DNA of 64,000 bases. Origin: Lunularia cruciata. Lineage: Eukaryota; Streptophyta; Marchantiopsida; Lunulariales; Lunulariaceae. The stretch's first letter is position 1. The number at the start of each line of letters is the position of its first letter. A program made the translations under genes and the position numbers. The notes beneath the pieces were generated by a model, which saw only the letters and a list, made by a program, of their open reading frames with translations, did not search any database and was not told the origin of the DNA. Below, piece after piece: positions 43,798-55,729 of the stretch. The stretch spans positions 45,150,333-45,214,332 of the forward strand of contig OX419756.1 of assembly GCA_948567375.1 (NCBI GenBank), written 5' to 3'.

Positions 43798-46173
43798 TTA
43801 GTTCATAGGTAACCTTTCTATCTTTTTATCTCCTAACCCACTCTTCTCTAATGTCTCAAATGTCAAATTCATAGATACTTGCACTCCTACTTCTACAACT
43901 TTGGACTTCTTTTCCTTCTTCACACTACTCTTAATTCTTTCTAACTCTAAATTCACTAAATCTAATCTAAGACTGACGTTGTCTCCTACTTCCAACATCT
44001 TTCTATCAACTCGCTCCCTCAATTGGATTAGTAGAGTGCTCATATCAACATCCTTGGCTCTCCTCTTGTGAGTTTCCTGCACAAGCAATTTTAACTCATG
44101 TAGTCTCGCTTCTTCCAACCTTCCTTCCGCCTCAATGCACAACATAGCTCTCAATTTTCCCACAACTTCTCCTATTGATTCCGATGTATACCCTTGAGAT
44201 CACTCTGCCTTCAACTCCTCTTGATACATCCTCAACTTGTCTTTGTACTCAGCAGCAAGCATCTTCTTCTCCTCCACATACTAAGAACTTGGCAACTCAG
44301 CACTTTGTACCAACTCTCTCAACCTTTCTTCTTCTTGATGTCGGATCGCCAACTCTCTCTACCATGCCTGGTCCTTCTCAGCTGCACTCTTCTACAAGCT
44401 GTCTAACTCCTGCTCCATCACTGCTACCATCACTTTCACATGGATACTCACAATGCGCACTTCACGGACTTCTTCTTTCATCTTGGTTAGCAACATCGTC
44501 TGCTCCTTCAACTCTTCAGCTTGATGCTGCATTTCTCTCCCTCTTGACTCAAAACTCTCTTGCAACTTCTCAAAAGTCTTCTTCTTCAAGACTATATCCA
44601 CCCAAAGCTCTTCAACTTCCTCGTCCCTTTGGGTTACTTGTTCTTGTAGTCCCTTCACTTCAGCCAGTAGATACTTCACTATTTGCAACTTGTTCTTTAC
44701 CTTCATCCCAAATTGCGGAATTACCTTCTGTTGCTCTTTCAATAGCTCCAACAATGGAGTTACAACCTGCACCAAATATTGTATTCCTCCAAAGGTCTCT
44801 TTGTCTTTGGCCACATCTTTGCATTTCACTTCTTCTGCCGGCTCCTTCTTTGAAAGTCTTGATCTTCATACTTGCAGCAATATTGCTTCCGAGCTTCCCT
44901 CTTCCTTACCCGCTGAACTTGGGCCCATAAGGTACTCCGTCTCTTCCACAACTAGGGCTACACAGGGATTAGCATTTCTCTCCAGGCCGTCAATGGTCAC
45001 ATGAAAATCTTCATCTTCTTCTGCTTCAGTTGATTGCTGAACTTCATCTTCAGCTTTTGTCTCACTTCCGGATTCCCCACTTTGTAATGTAAGTTCCTCT
45101 TCTTTTGAGTCCTCTCCTCTAGACTCTGTCTCCCCTTAAGTCTCTATCTCCAAAGGTTCTTCTTTTACCACCGCCTTACCCCGCACCGTGAGTCTTCGGA
45201 TCTTCCTTTGGGCTGGAAGTAACGTTGCTTCTTTGGGTTGAGTTTGCTTCTTCTTCTTCAGGCTTATGACTTCTTCCATCTCTTGTTGTCCCATTTTAAA
45301 GAAATGATCATCATTGGCTTCCAGGTGTGCCATGTAGTGCATTTCTTCTTCATTTGCTTCTTGTCTCAAATCTGGATGAAAGTGTGACACTATACAATGC
45401 CTCTCCTCCACTATCAGCAAATTCAATCCAAAATAGAAATGTGTTGCAAATGGTGTGAAATAGTGTGGAGGAAAATTTGTTCTCCAATTGACGACCATGT
45501 GCCTTGTTCGCTGGTGCTTCACCCAATTCACTCAATTCACCTTCACTCCTACAAACATCTGGTGGAAGAAGACCGACTGCTGCATGTTCAGGTTTGAACA
45601 TTGCCATTATTGCTCCACAATGCCCCACTTAATCGGGTCCTTACAGGACTCCACCTTGTAACCATTAGTTGTACACAGAGCAAAGAAGGAATTGCAAATT
45701 TTTGCAGTCTCTTTTGCAGCCTCACACTTCCAATAGAAGGTGATCCCCAATGGCTCTCCTGCTTCTTTCCCCAACACTAACCTCCAATCTGACTCAGTCC
45801 ATCAAGCCGGATTTCCTCTCTTCCCCTTGACTTCAAGACTGTCCTCACAATTACTGGCAACTATCTCTGCCATGACTCCTAGGAAACTGGAATTTTAGTT
45901 CCACTCTAAAAAGGTAATACAAAGTCTTTTCAAGACTTTGATCCTTGCTACAACATCTAACCTCTAAATTGCAAAGCTCCTTACTACAAGGGCGTTCTTG
46001 ACCTTCTTCACCATGGTTTGTTCTCTCGTTCTTTGGCACTAGAAGACTATTCCCTCTCCTGGACGTGACACTCTAACTCCTTCTAGATTTTGGAAAATTT
46101 CACTCTCAATTGGCTTCTTGACACGCATCACTACAGGATGACTACTCAAAGGAACAGGATATCTACTTGACAT
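43798..46173 (-). pseudogene. Coiled-coil gag-like ORF, best-preserved copy (A7)
   Basis: One minus-strand frame can be followed from an ATG at 46173 to the stop at 43798, about 790 codons with roughly eight internal stops. Order: a basic start (MSSRYPVPLSSHPVVMRVKK), a folded-looking region (GITFYWKCEAAKETAKICNS), the family signature FTPFATHFYFGLNLL then VEERH (about 45450-45400), an acidic linker (EDSKEEELTLQ), and two heptad-rich segments, 44829-44392 (LLAEVKGLQEQVTQRDEEVE) and 44163-43798 (LQxRERVDRKMLEVGDNVSL). I know no named domain for it. By position before an LTR-like block and by copy number it is probably a retrotransposon gag-like protein; an element with gag only would be non-autonomous. 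Confidence 0.7.
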
Positions 46174-46229
46174 ATTCAATTTTCCCCTACGCAATTGCAA
46201 TTTTATATTACCCCAAAGTGCAATCATTC

Positions 46230-48047
46230 TTTAGTCAATTTCAAAATTGATCTCCCTTCTTCTGCATGTCAATGTCTAGTCACTATCAAGACATGCTTCT
46301 TTGGCCTCCGCTGTTTCTTGAAGTGTACTTTCGTGCCACATAGAGCAATTGTTAGACTATCTTTGTATTGGCCTTTGCTGCCCAATCCAAAGATGATCGT
46401 CTTTGGACTTGTGTCTTCCTACTCCCTTCTGAATACTTCCATTTTCCGACCCAAAGTCGACTTCTTTGGGTTTACTCCAAAGACACTCCCATCCATTCTT
46501 TTCTTTGTAATTCGGCTTTCTTACTCACTTCTTCCTCAAAACACTACAAAACAAAAAATGTGTGCACCACACAACATACTAACCAAATGTCACCCACTAA
46601 TGTAGCTCTAACTACAACAACTACACTAGGAGAAAAGGCAACCTATAACCTACCATCACAACATGCACTCTCAAGGTCTACAGGTCATCACTTCTTGCCT
46701 CACCATAGAGAAACATAGGTAGTTTGACCGATAAACCCTATTGCTCACAATCTAGTAGGGTGCGGAAATTTTGCCAAACAATGACCAAAATCTACTCTAA
46801 ACTAGCTAGCCTCACACCAACAAGCTGGCTTGCTGGCCCTTCTGGGCCTTTGTAGCCTCTCATAGCCCATAGCCTATGCCTCAAAGCCTCTAAATACCAA
46901 AATTCAGCCAAATGAGGACTTTCCTCTTGCCACTTTGAACCCTCTCCAAATTTGGCAAAACTCCTCCAAATCAAGCCAAGCTCCTCCAACTAAAGTTGGT
47001 TGATTGCCAAATCCTTTGCTAAATCCTTATTCAAGCCAAATTGGATGGACTAGATTCTCCAAATTTGTAATTCATCAAGATGGGTTCCCAATGCCACCTT
47101 CAATTTCACTTTTTGAGCTCAACTCACACCAAATTGGTCTTGCTTTCCGTCTTGAGCTCAAAATCACCACTACCACTTGAAATTGCTTTCTTTGCTCAAA
47201 ATTTGGCCAACTCTCCACATACCCTCTGCCTCCACCCTCTGCCTCACTACCAAATTTACATCAATTCAAAGACTTTCTTTACATGATCACTCTCAAGGAA
47301 ACTTTGGGTCATGATCAAGCTACCAACAATCATCAAGGCTTGGAAATACCACCAACACCTTCAGTCCTTGCACTTGATTTCCCCTTGACCTCATTTCTTT
47401 GATGTAATTACTTTGTTTACACAATTTGAATCACACTCAATCAGATCAGTACTTGATTTGTCACTCCATAATCTGCCAACAACCAAGCACTGATTACAGT
47501 CAAGCCACACCCACTTTAGCTAAAAGAATCCAAGTGACGCTATACGCTTGTCAGCCTCTATCTACCATAGCTAGGAACTCAAAAGCTCAACATCAGAGAA
47601 GTAAGCTCTTTGGCATTGCATTTCAAAAGTATATCTCTTGGTCTCCAACCCTAATGGTCCTACTGATGGCACATCCGATGGTATGAATGGTGCTAAGTGA
47701 TGGTGGGCCCACCATGTAGTTAGTACCCCAAACACACAATCTGATTGTCAACAAGTAGTCTATGAGTAACTACCAAAATATTGACTACCAACACTACTAC
47801 TCCAGAGTATAAGCAATCTAGGTGCAATGCTACAAATTGCATGACATCCTCTATAGTATTAGTCATACCAACCTCAACTACCATAGTCACATGTACTACC
47901 ATTTGAATTGCAATTTCAACATTATCATTATATACTTACTTTATCTTTTAATATGTAATCCTAGATAACATAAAATAGTCAATACTCATTCTAATACTTG
48001 TACTTGTGGTCTATTTTCTTGATATTTTAATGCAAGACCTATTTTAC
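46230..48047. other. Intergenic or repeat-derived, nothing recognised
   Basis: No frame resembles a known protein on either strand. It probably includes the 5' LTR or leader of the minus-strand gag-like element, but no LTR landmarks could be matched with confidence. Confidence 0.3.
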
Positions 48048-48309
48048 TCTTGAAACTCCAAGCTCTCTATAGGTGTGAATTGGTTCCCGGTTAGACTAAA
48101 CTTGTATAGCAATGCGTTCACATGTAGTACACTTGTTACAGAGTTAGTTGGAAAGTTATTGCCTATATGGCACACTAGGTTCTTGACCTACACTCCTTTG
48201 TGGGTAGCACATTGTTTCCAAATGTGTATATATACTAGGGTGCATTGCCTACCTACATTATTCTCTTGGATTTTCCCACTCTCTTGTGTGTATTGTAAAT
48301 TTCTTGACA
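48048..48309 (+). repeat. 5' LTR of copia element
   Basis: It starts TCTTGAAACTCCAAGCTCTC (TG changed to TC) and ends TTTCTTGACA. It aligns along its whole length with 52930-53196. TATATATACTAGGGTGCATTGC provides the promoter. TTTAC at 48043-48047 is the left target duplication. Confidence 0.92.
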
Positions 48310-48321
48310 TGGTATTAGAGC
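48310..48321 (+). other. Primer-binding site of copia element
   Basis: TGGTATTAGAGC follows the 5' LTR directly and differs by one base from TGGTATCAGAGC, the usual copia primer site complementary to initiator tRNA-Met. Confidence 0.9.
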
Positions 48322-48783
48322 GATAGAGAGCACAAAGTGCCTTGGATGTATGCTTGTGCAAGGTGAGAAAAAATTGCAGCTTAGAGATAGATATCCATGC
48401 TATGGTGCAGTAGCAAGATGTATTGTTGAACCCACATTTCCATTAGCCTGATGCCGATAGTCTATATTGACAAAACTTCAATTGCATTTTTGAGGACCAA
48501 TATGATGTTCTTTGACCAAAATGATATGACAATCTTGTTCAAAAGGCTTAAATTTATTTTCCCACCAAGTTTCAACGCAATCAGAGCTTTTGACAACCAA
48601 TTCTTTGAAGGCAAATATCTTTCAAATGGAGCCTCCCTAGATTCCATGTGTAGGAAATAGCACTAGCAATAAGACGTGTGCATTCAAAGAAAAGTAGAGT
48701 TTATATCATGCATGAGGGAACTATGCTCTATTGGAGTAGATGACTGAAAAGTTCACTTTCCTTTTTGTGTATAGATCCACCAT

Positions 48784-51480
48784 GGCTGAATTTAGTGCAA
48801 GCTCCATCACAAGAGAGAAGCTTGACAAGGGCAATTATGTTGTTTGGAAACTATGCATGAAGTATTTCCATATGGGACAAGAACTATAAGAGATTGTCAC
48901 AAGGGAGGAGATGGAACCAGAGGGAGATGATAAGAGCCAAGAGGTGAGAAAATAGAAGAAGCAAACCAACCAAGTCTTGCATTTCCTTACCATTTCTATT
49001 TCTGTCTCTATGTGTGGCTATGTTCAAGATGCAAAGATGCCGCAAGGTGTGTGAAGGTGTTTAAGATATCTACCAAGGTGTGCAAGTTGCAATCGAAACA
49101 TAAGCTGAATGTTGTCAAGAAGGGGTCACAATCAATGAATAAGTATATTTTGTAGTTATTGTTGACCAACTTGGCAGCATTTGAGTCACAATAGATGATA
49201 ACAATTTGACCATAATTACCTTGCAACAATTGGGTCCTAAGTATTAATCTTTGCAGATATCAATTGCTGTGTATGAGACATTTCCTTCATTTCAGAATTT
49301 GACTCCCTTATTGGTGAGTGAAGAGATGTGATTGACAGAAACCAATAGTCTTCCTCAAAATCACAGTAGCAAGATTAAGCTCTATATGCTGGTATGAGTA
49401 GATGTAGAGGCCACGGATGTATTTTTGGGCATGGTTGTTTTCAACACAATGGTAATTGTGGAGGTGTTTGTGAATATCAACATCAATCTCCAAATCATTA
49501 CCAAACCCACGGACCAGCCCAACCACAACAAAGTCAAGATTCCAACAAGAGCAAAGGCTACATCCTCCTAGGCAATGTAACCATTGTGGGCAAAAGGCCA
49601 CTTTGCTCATGGTTTTCACTAGTGGCCACAACAACAACACCATGATATTGGTTGAGGCTACATTGCTCAACACAATTTTGTAGCATATGATTTTAACAAT
49701 TACAATGATTTTGAACAAGAGAGTCTGTCGACAATGACTTATATCATGGGGACTATGGTGCAGCATGCTAAGGAGTGGTACATTGATTCTAGAGCCAGCA
49801 ATCACATGACAGCCCATCAAGATTGGTTTTGGCATCTCAAACCAGTTCAACATCCCGCTGTTGTTGTTATAGGCAATGATACCTAACATCAGATTACTCA
49901 TAAGGGTAAAGTGCCTATTATTACCTCAAAGTCTAAGATCTCAATATTCTGTGATGTCCTCTTTGTACCAACCATCACTTGCAATCTTGTCTTAGTAGGC
50001 TAACTAGTAGAGTCAAGGTATCAGTTATTGTCCAATCCTGATGGGTGTTTGATTTACAATATAGCTACAAAGATAGTGATAGCTATAGGAACAAGATGCA
50101 ATAGGTTGTTCAAACTAGATGTGACAATGCCTCATATTCAGGTAGCAATGTATGGATAGAGTGGATCACAAGTGACTAATATGCAGATTTTTCATATGCA
50201 TCTTGGCGACATGAATATCTAAAAGCTAAAGAATCTGCCTAACACTAATGTAGTTATAGGTATTCTGCAGTTTACATGTAGTGATAGTGTAGAAATATGT
50301 CTAGCTTGCCAATTTGGAAAATAGGCTAGGTAGCCATTCAATCACTAAGGAAAATGTGCCACCAAACTACTTGAGTTGGTGCACAATGATGTATGGACAG
50401 CTTAGATATCCAACTTGAAGAGTTCTTAGTACTTTGTGTCCTTCATACGTGATTTTTCCAAATTCACTTGGGTGTGTTTCTTGAAGTGGAAATCTGAGGT
50501 GTTTTCTATTTTCCAGACCTTAAGATCCTTGTAGAGAAGCAATCTGGACACCATATCATTCAATTCAGGTCAGATGGAGGAGGAGAATACCGATCCAAAA
50601 AAATTTTGCAACATCATGGCATCCAATGCCATTAGAGCTATAGTTACACTCCATAGCAGAATGAAGTCATAGAATGTAAGAATTTTCATATAGCAAATGC
50701 CATGCATGTAATGTTAAACAAGACTCATATGCCTAAAATCTATTGGGCAAAAGCTATTGCATATGTAGTTTACCTAATGAACAGATGTCCATCCATAGCA
50801 ATACACTTCTTGCACAAAGGTGTTAACAAGAACAAAGCCTGACCTAAAACATTCTAAAAAGCCTTGGTTGTGTGTGCTTTATGCATATTCCAAATGAGAA
50901 GCACAGCAAGCTTGATCCCAACCCTATGCGCCATGTATTCTTAGGTTATGCTCTTTAGGCTAAGGGCTATAGATGTTATGATCACTCTATGCAGAAATTG
51001 TATGTGTCTCAAGATGTTATGTTTGATGATTAGAATGCTTGGTATGTGCCACCTAAGCCCCTTCTTGCTCCTTGATTGGCTATTAAGGGAGAGCATGTTG
51101 ATCAGCAGATAGAATCTACTATTGAAGGAAATGGAGTGATACAAGCCTCAAATGTGCAATGTCTATGGTCTTGCAAAGTGTGCTATAGACTAAAGTCCAA
51201 CCCAAAACCTAGCAAGAGTGCAGTTTCTGATGCTTAAATTTAAGATTGCCCTAGGGACACCACAAGTGTAGTGGTAGATGTAGGAGGTAGCCTTGATGGT
51301 TCTACAATGGATAAATTGCCTTGACATTCAAGCAAAGTCAAATGCATGAGGGTTTCCTTACCACTCATCATGGATATATGGTGAACATGCTCCAAGAATA
51401 GAAGCCAAATACTATTCAAAATGCATTGCAAAACAAGCAATTGGTGGTAGCCATAGATGAGGAGATTGCTACCCTAAGCC
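48784..51480 (+). pseudogene. Copia gag, protease and integrase section
   Basis: Gag begins at 48784 with the GNYVVWKLCMKYF capsid motif typical of copia. The zinc knuckle (CNHCGQKA) lies in 49394-49645. Protease and GAG-pre-integrase follow at about 49770 (WYIDSRASNHMTAHQDWFWH). Integrase core phrases occur at 50385-50480 and an RSDGGGEYRSK-type piece at about 50570. Interrupted by more than a dozen stops. Confidence 0.85.
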
Positions 51481-52860
51481 AACAATGAACTTAGGAGTTA
51501 GTGAAGTTACTACTTCGTAAGAAGACAATTGGCTATAGATGAGTGTACAAGATCACAAGGAATTGGGATGGTTTTGTGAGTAGGTACAAGGCCAAGTTGG
51601 TAGTCAAAGGTTATACACAAGAGCATGGAATTGATTATGATGAGACATTTAGTCCTACTACTATTTAAACAATAGGAGTAGTAGCAAGTAGTAAGCATTG
51701 GAAGTTGCATCAGATGAATGTAAAGGATGCCTTGAATGGAGATCTTCAAGAAGAGGTGTATATGGTGCACCTACTTGGGTATGAAGACCCAAATATGTAA
51801 GCTCAAGTATGCAAAGGGCCTTATATAGACTCAAGCAAGCTCCTAGAGCTTGGTATGGTAAAATCATTGGTGGTTTTTAGGAACTTGAGTTCAAAGTGTG
51901 CAATTCAGACTCCTCACTGTATGTGTTGAGTACATCAAGTTGTTTCATTATCATTACAATCTATGTGGATGATTTGATATTGAGTGGGAGTTGTGAGAAG
52001 CTAATTAAACAAATTAAGCAAAGAGTGTAGGCTAAGTTCAAGATGAAGGACTTTGGGGAGTTAAGATACTTCTTGCAGTTGAGTTCATCAAGGATTGTGA
52101 AGCTATGTGGCTATTGCAATGACAACATGCTATTGACATGCTTGCCAAGTAATGGTATGATAGCATGCAAGCCAATATCTACATCCTTGGAGTAGAATTT
52201 AAAGTTGAGTCTACTTGAAGGAGAGTTGCTTGACTATCATGTTATGTATAGATGGATGGTGGGGAGTTTGATCTACCTCACTACCACTAGGCCAAACTTG
52301 AGCTACACTGTAGAACTTGTGAACTTGTGAGTCAATTCATGCAGACTCCTTGGAAGCCACATCTTGATGTAGTTCGGAGAATTATGCAGTATGTGAAGTT
52401 CACTATATAGTTTGGACTTCATTATGTAGCCACATAGAGTATGAAATTATGTGGATTTACAAACATAGATTGGGTAGGGAGTACTTTGGACAGGCAATCC
52501 ACATCTGGTTATTCTTTTAGCTTGCAAAATACAACTATTAGGTGGTCTTAAAAAAAAAAGCTATGATATGCTTATCTTCTTGCAAGGCAAAGTACAAAGG
52601 TGAAACCAACATTTCATGTGAGGCAGTTTGGCTTTGGAAGTTACTTGCTAACATTGGTGTATGTGTCTCTAGTGTGATTGTTATCTATGCAAATAACAAG
52701 AGTAGTATTCAACTTGCTAGTAATCCCATGATCAATATTAGGACAAAACATATTGAGGTGCAACATCACTTCATTAGAGAAAAAGTACTAGCATGTGAGA
52801 TAGATCTTGTATTTTTAGGTACACAGGAGCAAGTAGTTGACATATTTATAAAGGCATAAC
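51481..52860 (+). pseudogene. Copia reverse transcriptase and RNase H
   Basis: [42 protein letters not shown] and SPT (51531-51660), and TIYVDDLILSGS with the catalytic YVDD near 51968. RNase H: 52542-52859 (CLSSCKAKYKGETNISCEAV, WLWKLLANIG, NKSSIQLASNPM, RTKHIEVQHHFIREKV), ending QEQVVDIFIKA. Order and motifs are standard copia. Confidence 0.92.
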
Positions 52861-52929
52861 CTACAGTCACATTTGATGTGCTCCAAGATCAATTAGGTAT
52901 ACAATGCATTGTAGGAGCTTGAGGAGGAG

Positions 52930-53196
52930 TGTTGAGACTCCAAGCTATCTATACATGTGAAGTAGTTCCCAATTAGATTGAACTTGTATAATAGTGTGTT
53001 CACATTTAGTATACTTGTTACAAAGTTAGTTAGAAAGGTGCCGCTTATGTGACACATGGGGTTCTTGGCCTACCATCAATTGTGGGTAGTGTATTTTTCT
53101 CAGATTTGTATATATACTAAGGGTCACTGCCTACCTAGATCATTCTCTTGGTTTATCCACACTCTCTTTCTTGTTTGTATTGCAAGTTTCTTGACA
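52930..53196 (+). repeat. 3' LTR of copia element
   Basis: It starts TGTTGAGACTCCAAGC immediately after the purine tract GAGGAGGAG (the polypurine tract for second-strand priming) and ends TTGACA. TTTGC follows as right target duplication. Confidence 0.92.
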
Positions 53197-53199
53197 TTT

Positions 53200-53950
53200 G
53201 CCATAAAACATATAAATGCTTATCTTTAGCTAAAGGTTTCACTATGATTATAGTATGAATGATACAAGGATTATTTTTCCACCATTTAATAACTCTTTGA
53301 TATAGTGATATCTAATATCTACATGTTAAGATCCTCCATAAATTTTTTGATTATCAACTTGTGAGATTTTAATGTGACCCAATTTATCACACAAAATATA
53401 AATGTTTATCTCTAACTAAAGGTTTCACCATGACCATAGTAGGAATGCACATAGTGATTATTTCTCCACTATCTAATAACTCTTTGATAAAGGATATCTA
53501 ATATCTAAATGTTTAGATTGTTTGTACCTTCTTTGATTGTCAAATTGTGCTATTATATTTTGCTTATTGCAATATAGTGTAGTGGGTTTAAGTTCAAACA
53601 TTAATTCCCATAGTAAGATTCTTGTCTATAAAGCTTTAGTATTTGCATTGGATAAAAGACCTACATTCTACTTTTGCAATGGAAAATACAGATTTTTGCT
53701 TCTTGGATGTCCAATTGATAATTCCACTAAAGAGTCAAATATAATTATCCAATTAGATCTTTTTGTGTCCAGGTATCTAGCCTAGTCTATGTTGGAAAAA
53801 CCATAGATCTTATGTGTTGTTTTTGTTCAAATAAATTCAAGTCCAACTTTCTGGCCAAATGGTCTATAACAAATCATTTCTTAGAGAATTGTTTTAGACC
53901 ATATAAGGATTTGTTTAACTTACAAACCGGTAGAGGTCTATAACCCTTTA
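53200..53950 (-). pseudogene. Copia pol fragment, with duplicated 3' end
   Basis: On the minus strand, CKLNKSLYGLKQFSKK at about 53920 is copia RT (CKLxKSLYGLKQ). Further along, HLDIRYPLSKSY and HVDIRYHYIKELL are two copies of the RNase H end (RTKHIDIRYHFIREL). The two copies lie in a tandem duplication of about 185 bp (53205-53385 and 53390-53530), sharing AAATGxTTATCTxTAxCTAA and GGTTTCACxATGA. It is older than or unrelated to the element at 48048. Confidence 0.7.
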
Positions 53951-53955
53951 GGGAG

Positions 53956-54745
53956 TGTGACAGCCTAGTATCCACATACTAATACTATAAAGAGTAAGAA
54001 CAGCTTGATCCCACAAGGATATTGGTTGAAAATGGCTAAGAATGAAGGAAAGTGTCACAATATCACAGTTTTTATTATTATTTCCTATTTAATCACTGGG
54101 GCATGAATGACTCCCAAAATAAAGTAGTTTCACCTATTGTGGTGCACTACATAGAAAGAAAATAAATCACTCATTACAAATATAATCCAAGTTACTCTTG
54201 AAGATGACAGCCGGCTTCATTCCGAGTACCACTTCATTCTAAAGTTGTTACTCTTGCAAGTATATACCACACTTCTTATAAGGTGTAGCTATAGAGTACA
54301 CTTCATTTTGGCCAAATGTGCTGGTTATTTTATCTTGTGGTATGTCCCATGAAACAAGTGTCCCAATCCACTCCTTGCATAGGTCCACTCCTTTGGATCC
54401 TTCAGTGAATATTGTTGATCAAGTGCAAGTACAAGCTCTATACTAAAACACTTGTGATCTTATTGTAAAATTCCTCACCTCTACTCTTATCTAGATATTT
54501 GACAACACATAAAATGAAAAGATATAACTTGCAAAGACTTCAAAGTATTTTATTTGTAATCAAAGTATGGAAAACCAAACATGAATGCCTTTGATCCTTG
54601 GCCTTAAGTACCTTTTTAGCTTTGAGCCAAAGGATCATGAGCCTAAGTGGATCTCCTGAAATCCTAAACTATAATGTACATCATTGATTTAAGGTCCTAA
54701 CCTTACCTTGTACTAATCATTTGTAGATTGAATAGGTGCCTAACA
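53956..54745 (-). repeat. LTR-like block of coiled-coil family (copy 6, minus)
   Basis: In minus orientation it starts TGTTAGGCACCTATTC and ends TACTAGGCTGTCACA, 790 bp with TG..CA ends. Inside: GGTAAGGTTAGGACC, TTAGGATTTCAGGAGATCCA, AAGAGTAGAGGTGAGGAATTT, a tract ending CTTTCTATGTAG, then the open block CTTIGETTLFWESF at about 54157-54116. It is the cleanest boundary definition for the family. Confidence 0.75.
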
Positions 54746-54909
54746 CATATCAAAGAATTTTTCAGGTCTTCATCCTTAATCTAATTTTAACCTACAACCT
54801 TTGGGCACATAATTCCAAGTGCACATTTAATGTATGTACAATTTTGACTCTATTGTTAGTTGCTCAAAGTGCCTATATCTATAAGTGACTTCCTCTCAAT
54901 GGAGTGTAC

Positions 54910-55593
54910 TGTAACACTCATTTGTGCATGTGTGTGGTATTGTGATATTTAGCTTGGTATTACAAATACTTGATATATTTATATAGAGATAAAGGATGAT
55001 TCTACATTAGTCATGATTAGCTAAATTTAGGCATAGGTAAGATAGTGGGGACTTTAATTTCGAGCAAGTAGAAAAGATGAGCACCACTATTTTTTATTTG
55101 AGTGTGTTGACTTGGTTTTATTCCTAAGTGTTTGGCTTTGAGGAAAGAGTTGAGAACTCTTGGGCCCACAAGCCTTTTTGTTTGGATTCTTCTATAGTCC
55201 AAGGATAGCCCATGTGAAGGAATCCTTGACTAAGTGGTTGGGTCAAGAAAAGATCACATGCTTAGTGGAATATGCTCATGTGGATGGATATTCCTTTATA
55301 CTTTTTGACTTTACTTGGCTTTTAGCCTAGTAACTTGAGTTACTATGGTAAATAGTAACTTTAGTGCATAATTATTTCACAAGTATATAAACAAAGGGTG
55401 AGGAGGTACTCATCATCCTTTTGTTTGAAACTTTCTCTCTTTCATTGAGTTCTCTAGTGAGCAATATCTTGAGTCTTGGAGTGTTAACCTTGGAGTAGTA
55501 TGATGGAGTTGGGTTTCCTTGTATTTTTAGTCCATGGTGCGTTACCATAATAGCCATCAGATGTTCATCCTGAGTGAGAGACAGGCCGGCTCA
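54910..55593 (+). mobile_element. Solo-LTR-like element, inverted relative of 17045-17732
   Basis: 684 bp beginning TGTAACACTCATTTGTGC and ending AGGCCGGCTCA. CACAAGTATATAAACAAAGG is the promoter-like element, followed by CTTTCTCTCTTTCATTGAG. The complementary strand has a 61-codon open frame (55372-55557) that is the counterpart of 17081-17266 and is not a gene. No internal region is attached. Confidence 0.78.
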
Positions 55594-55600
55594 TAGTACT

Positions 55601-55720
55601 TGGCCTGAACTACTAAGAGCAATAGACTACATTCACCTCTAAGCTACCTAACTAATTGTTTGGTTTGAACTACTAAGAGCAATGGACTACATTCACCTCT
55701 AAGCTATCTAACTAATTTTT
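55601..55720 (+). repeat. 60-bp tandem duplication
   Basis: Two copies (55601-55660, 55661-55720) share ACTACTAAGAGCAAT and GACTACATTCACCTCTAAGC with a period of exactly 60, followed by a short partial third copy. They directly follow the solo LTR. Confidence 0.92.
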
Positions 55721-55729
55721 TGGTTTGTG

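Larger units (their letters stand above)
48048..53196 (+). mobile_element. Near-complete Ty1/copia retrotransposon, inactive
   Basis: Two LTRs (262 and 267 bp), a tRNA-Met-type primer site, gag, protease, integrase, RT and RNase H in copia order, and flanks TTTAC and TTTGC (4 of 5 identical). Total 5.15 kb, a normal copia size. Domains: gag from 48784 (MAEFSASSITREKLDKGNY), a CNHCGQK zinc knuckle near 49575, protease WYIDSRASNHMTAH (DSG changed to DSR), integrase YFVSFIRDFSKFTWVCFL near 50430, RT and RNase H. Stops and shifts occur in every domain, so it is fossil, but structurally complete. Confidence 0.93.

Noticed and set aside
43798..44829. Reading the heptad-rich minus-strand ORF as a host myosin-, kinesin- or filament-like gene
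   Set aside because: It is multi-copy in the window, interrupted by stops, and linked to LTR-like blocks.
44175..44930. 251-codon plus-strand frame, one of the longest open frames in the window
   Set aside because: It is the shadow of the minus-strand coiled-coil gag-like ORF, whose frame shows the meaningful heptads and family signature.
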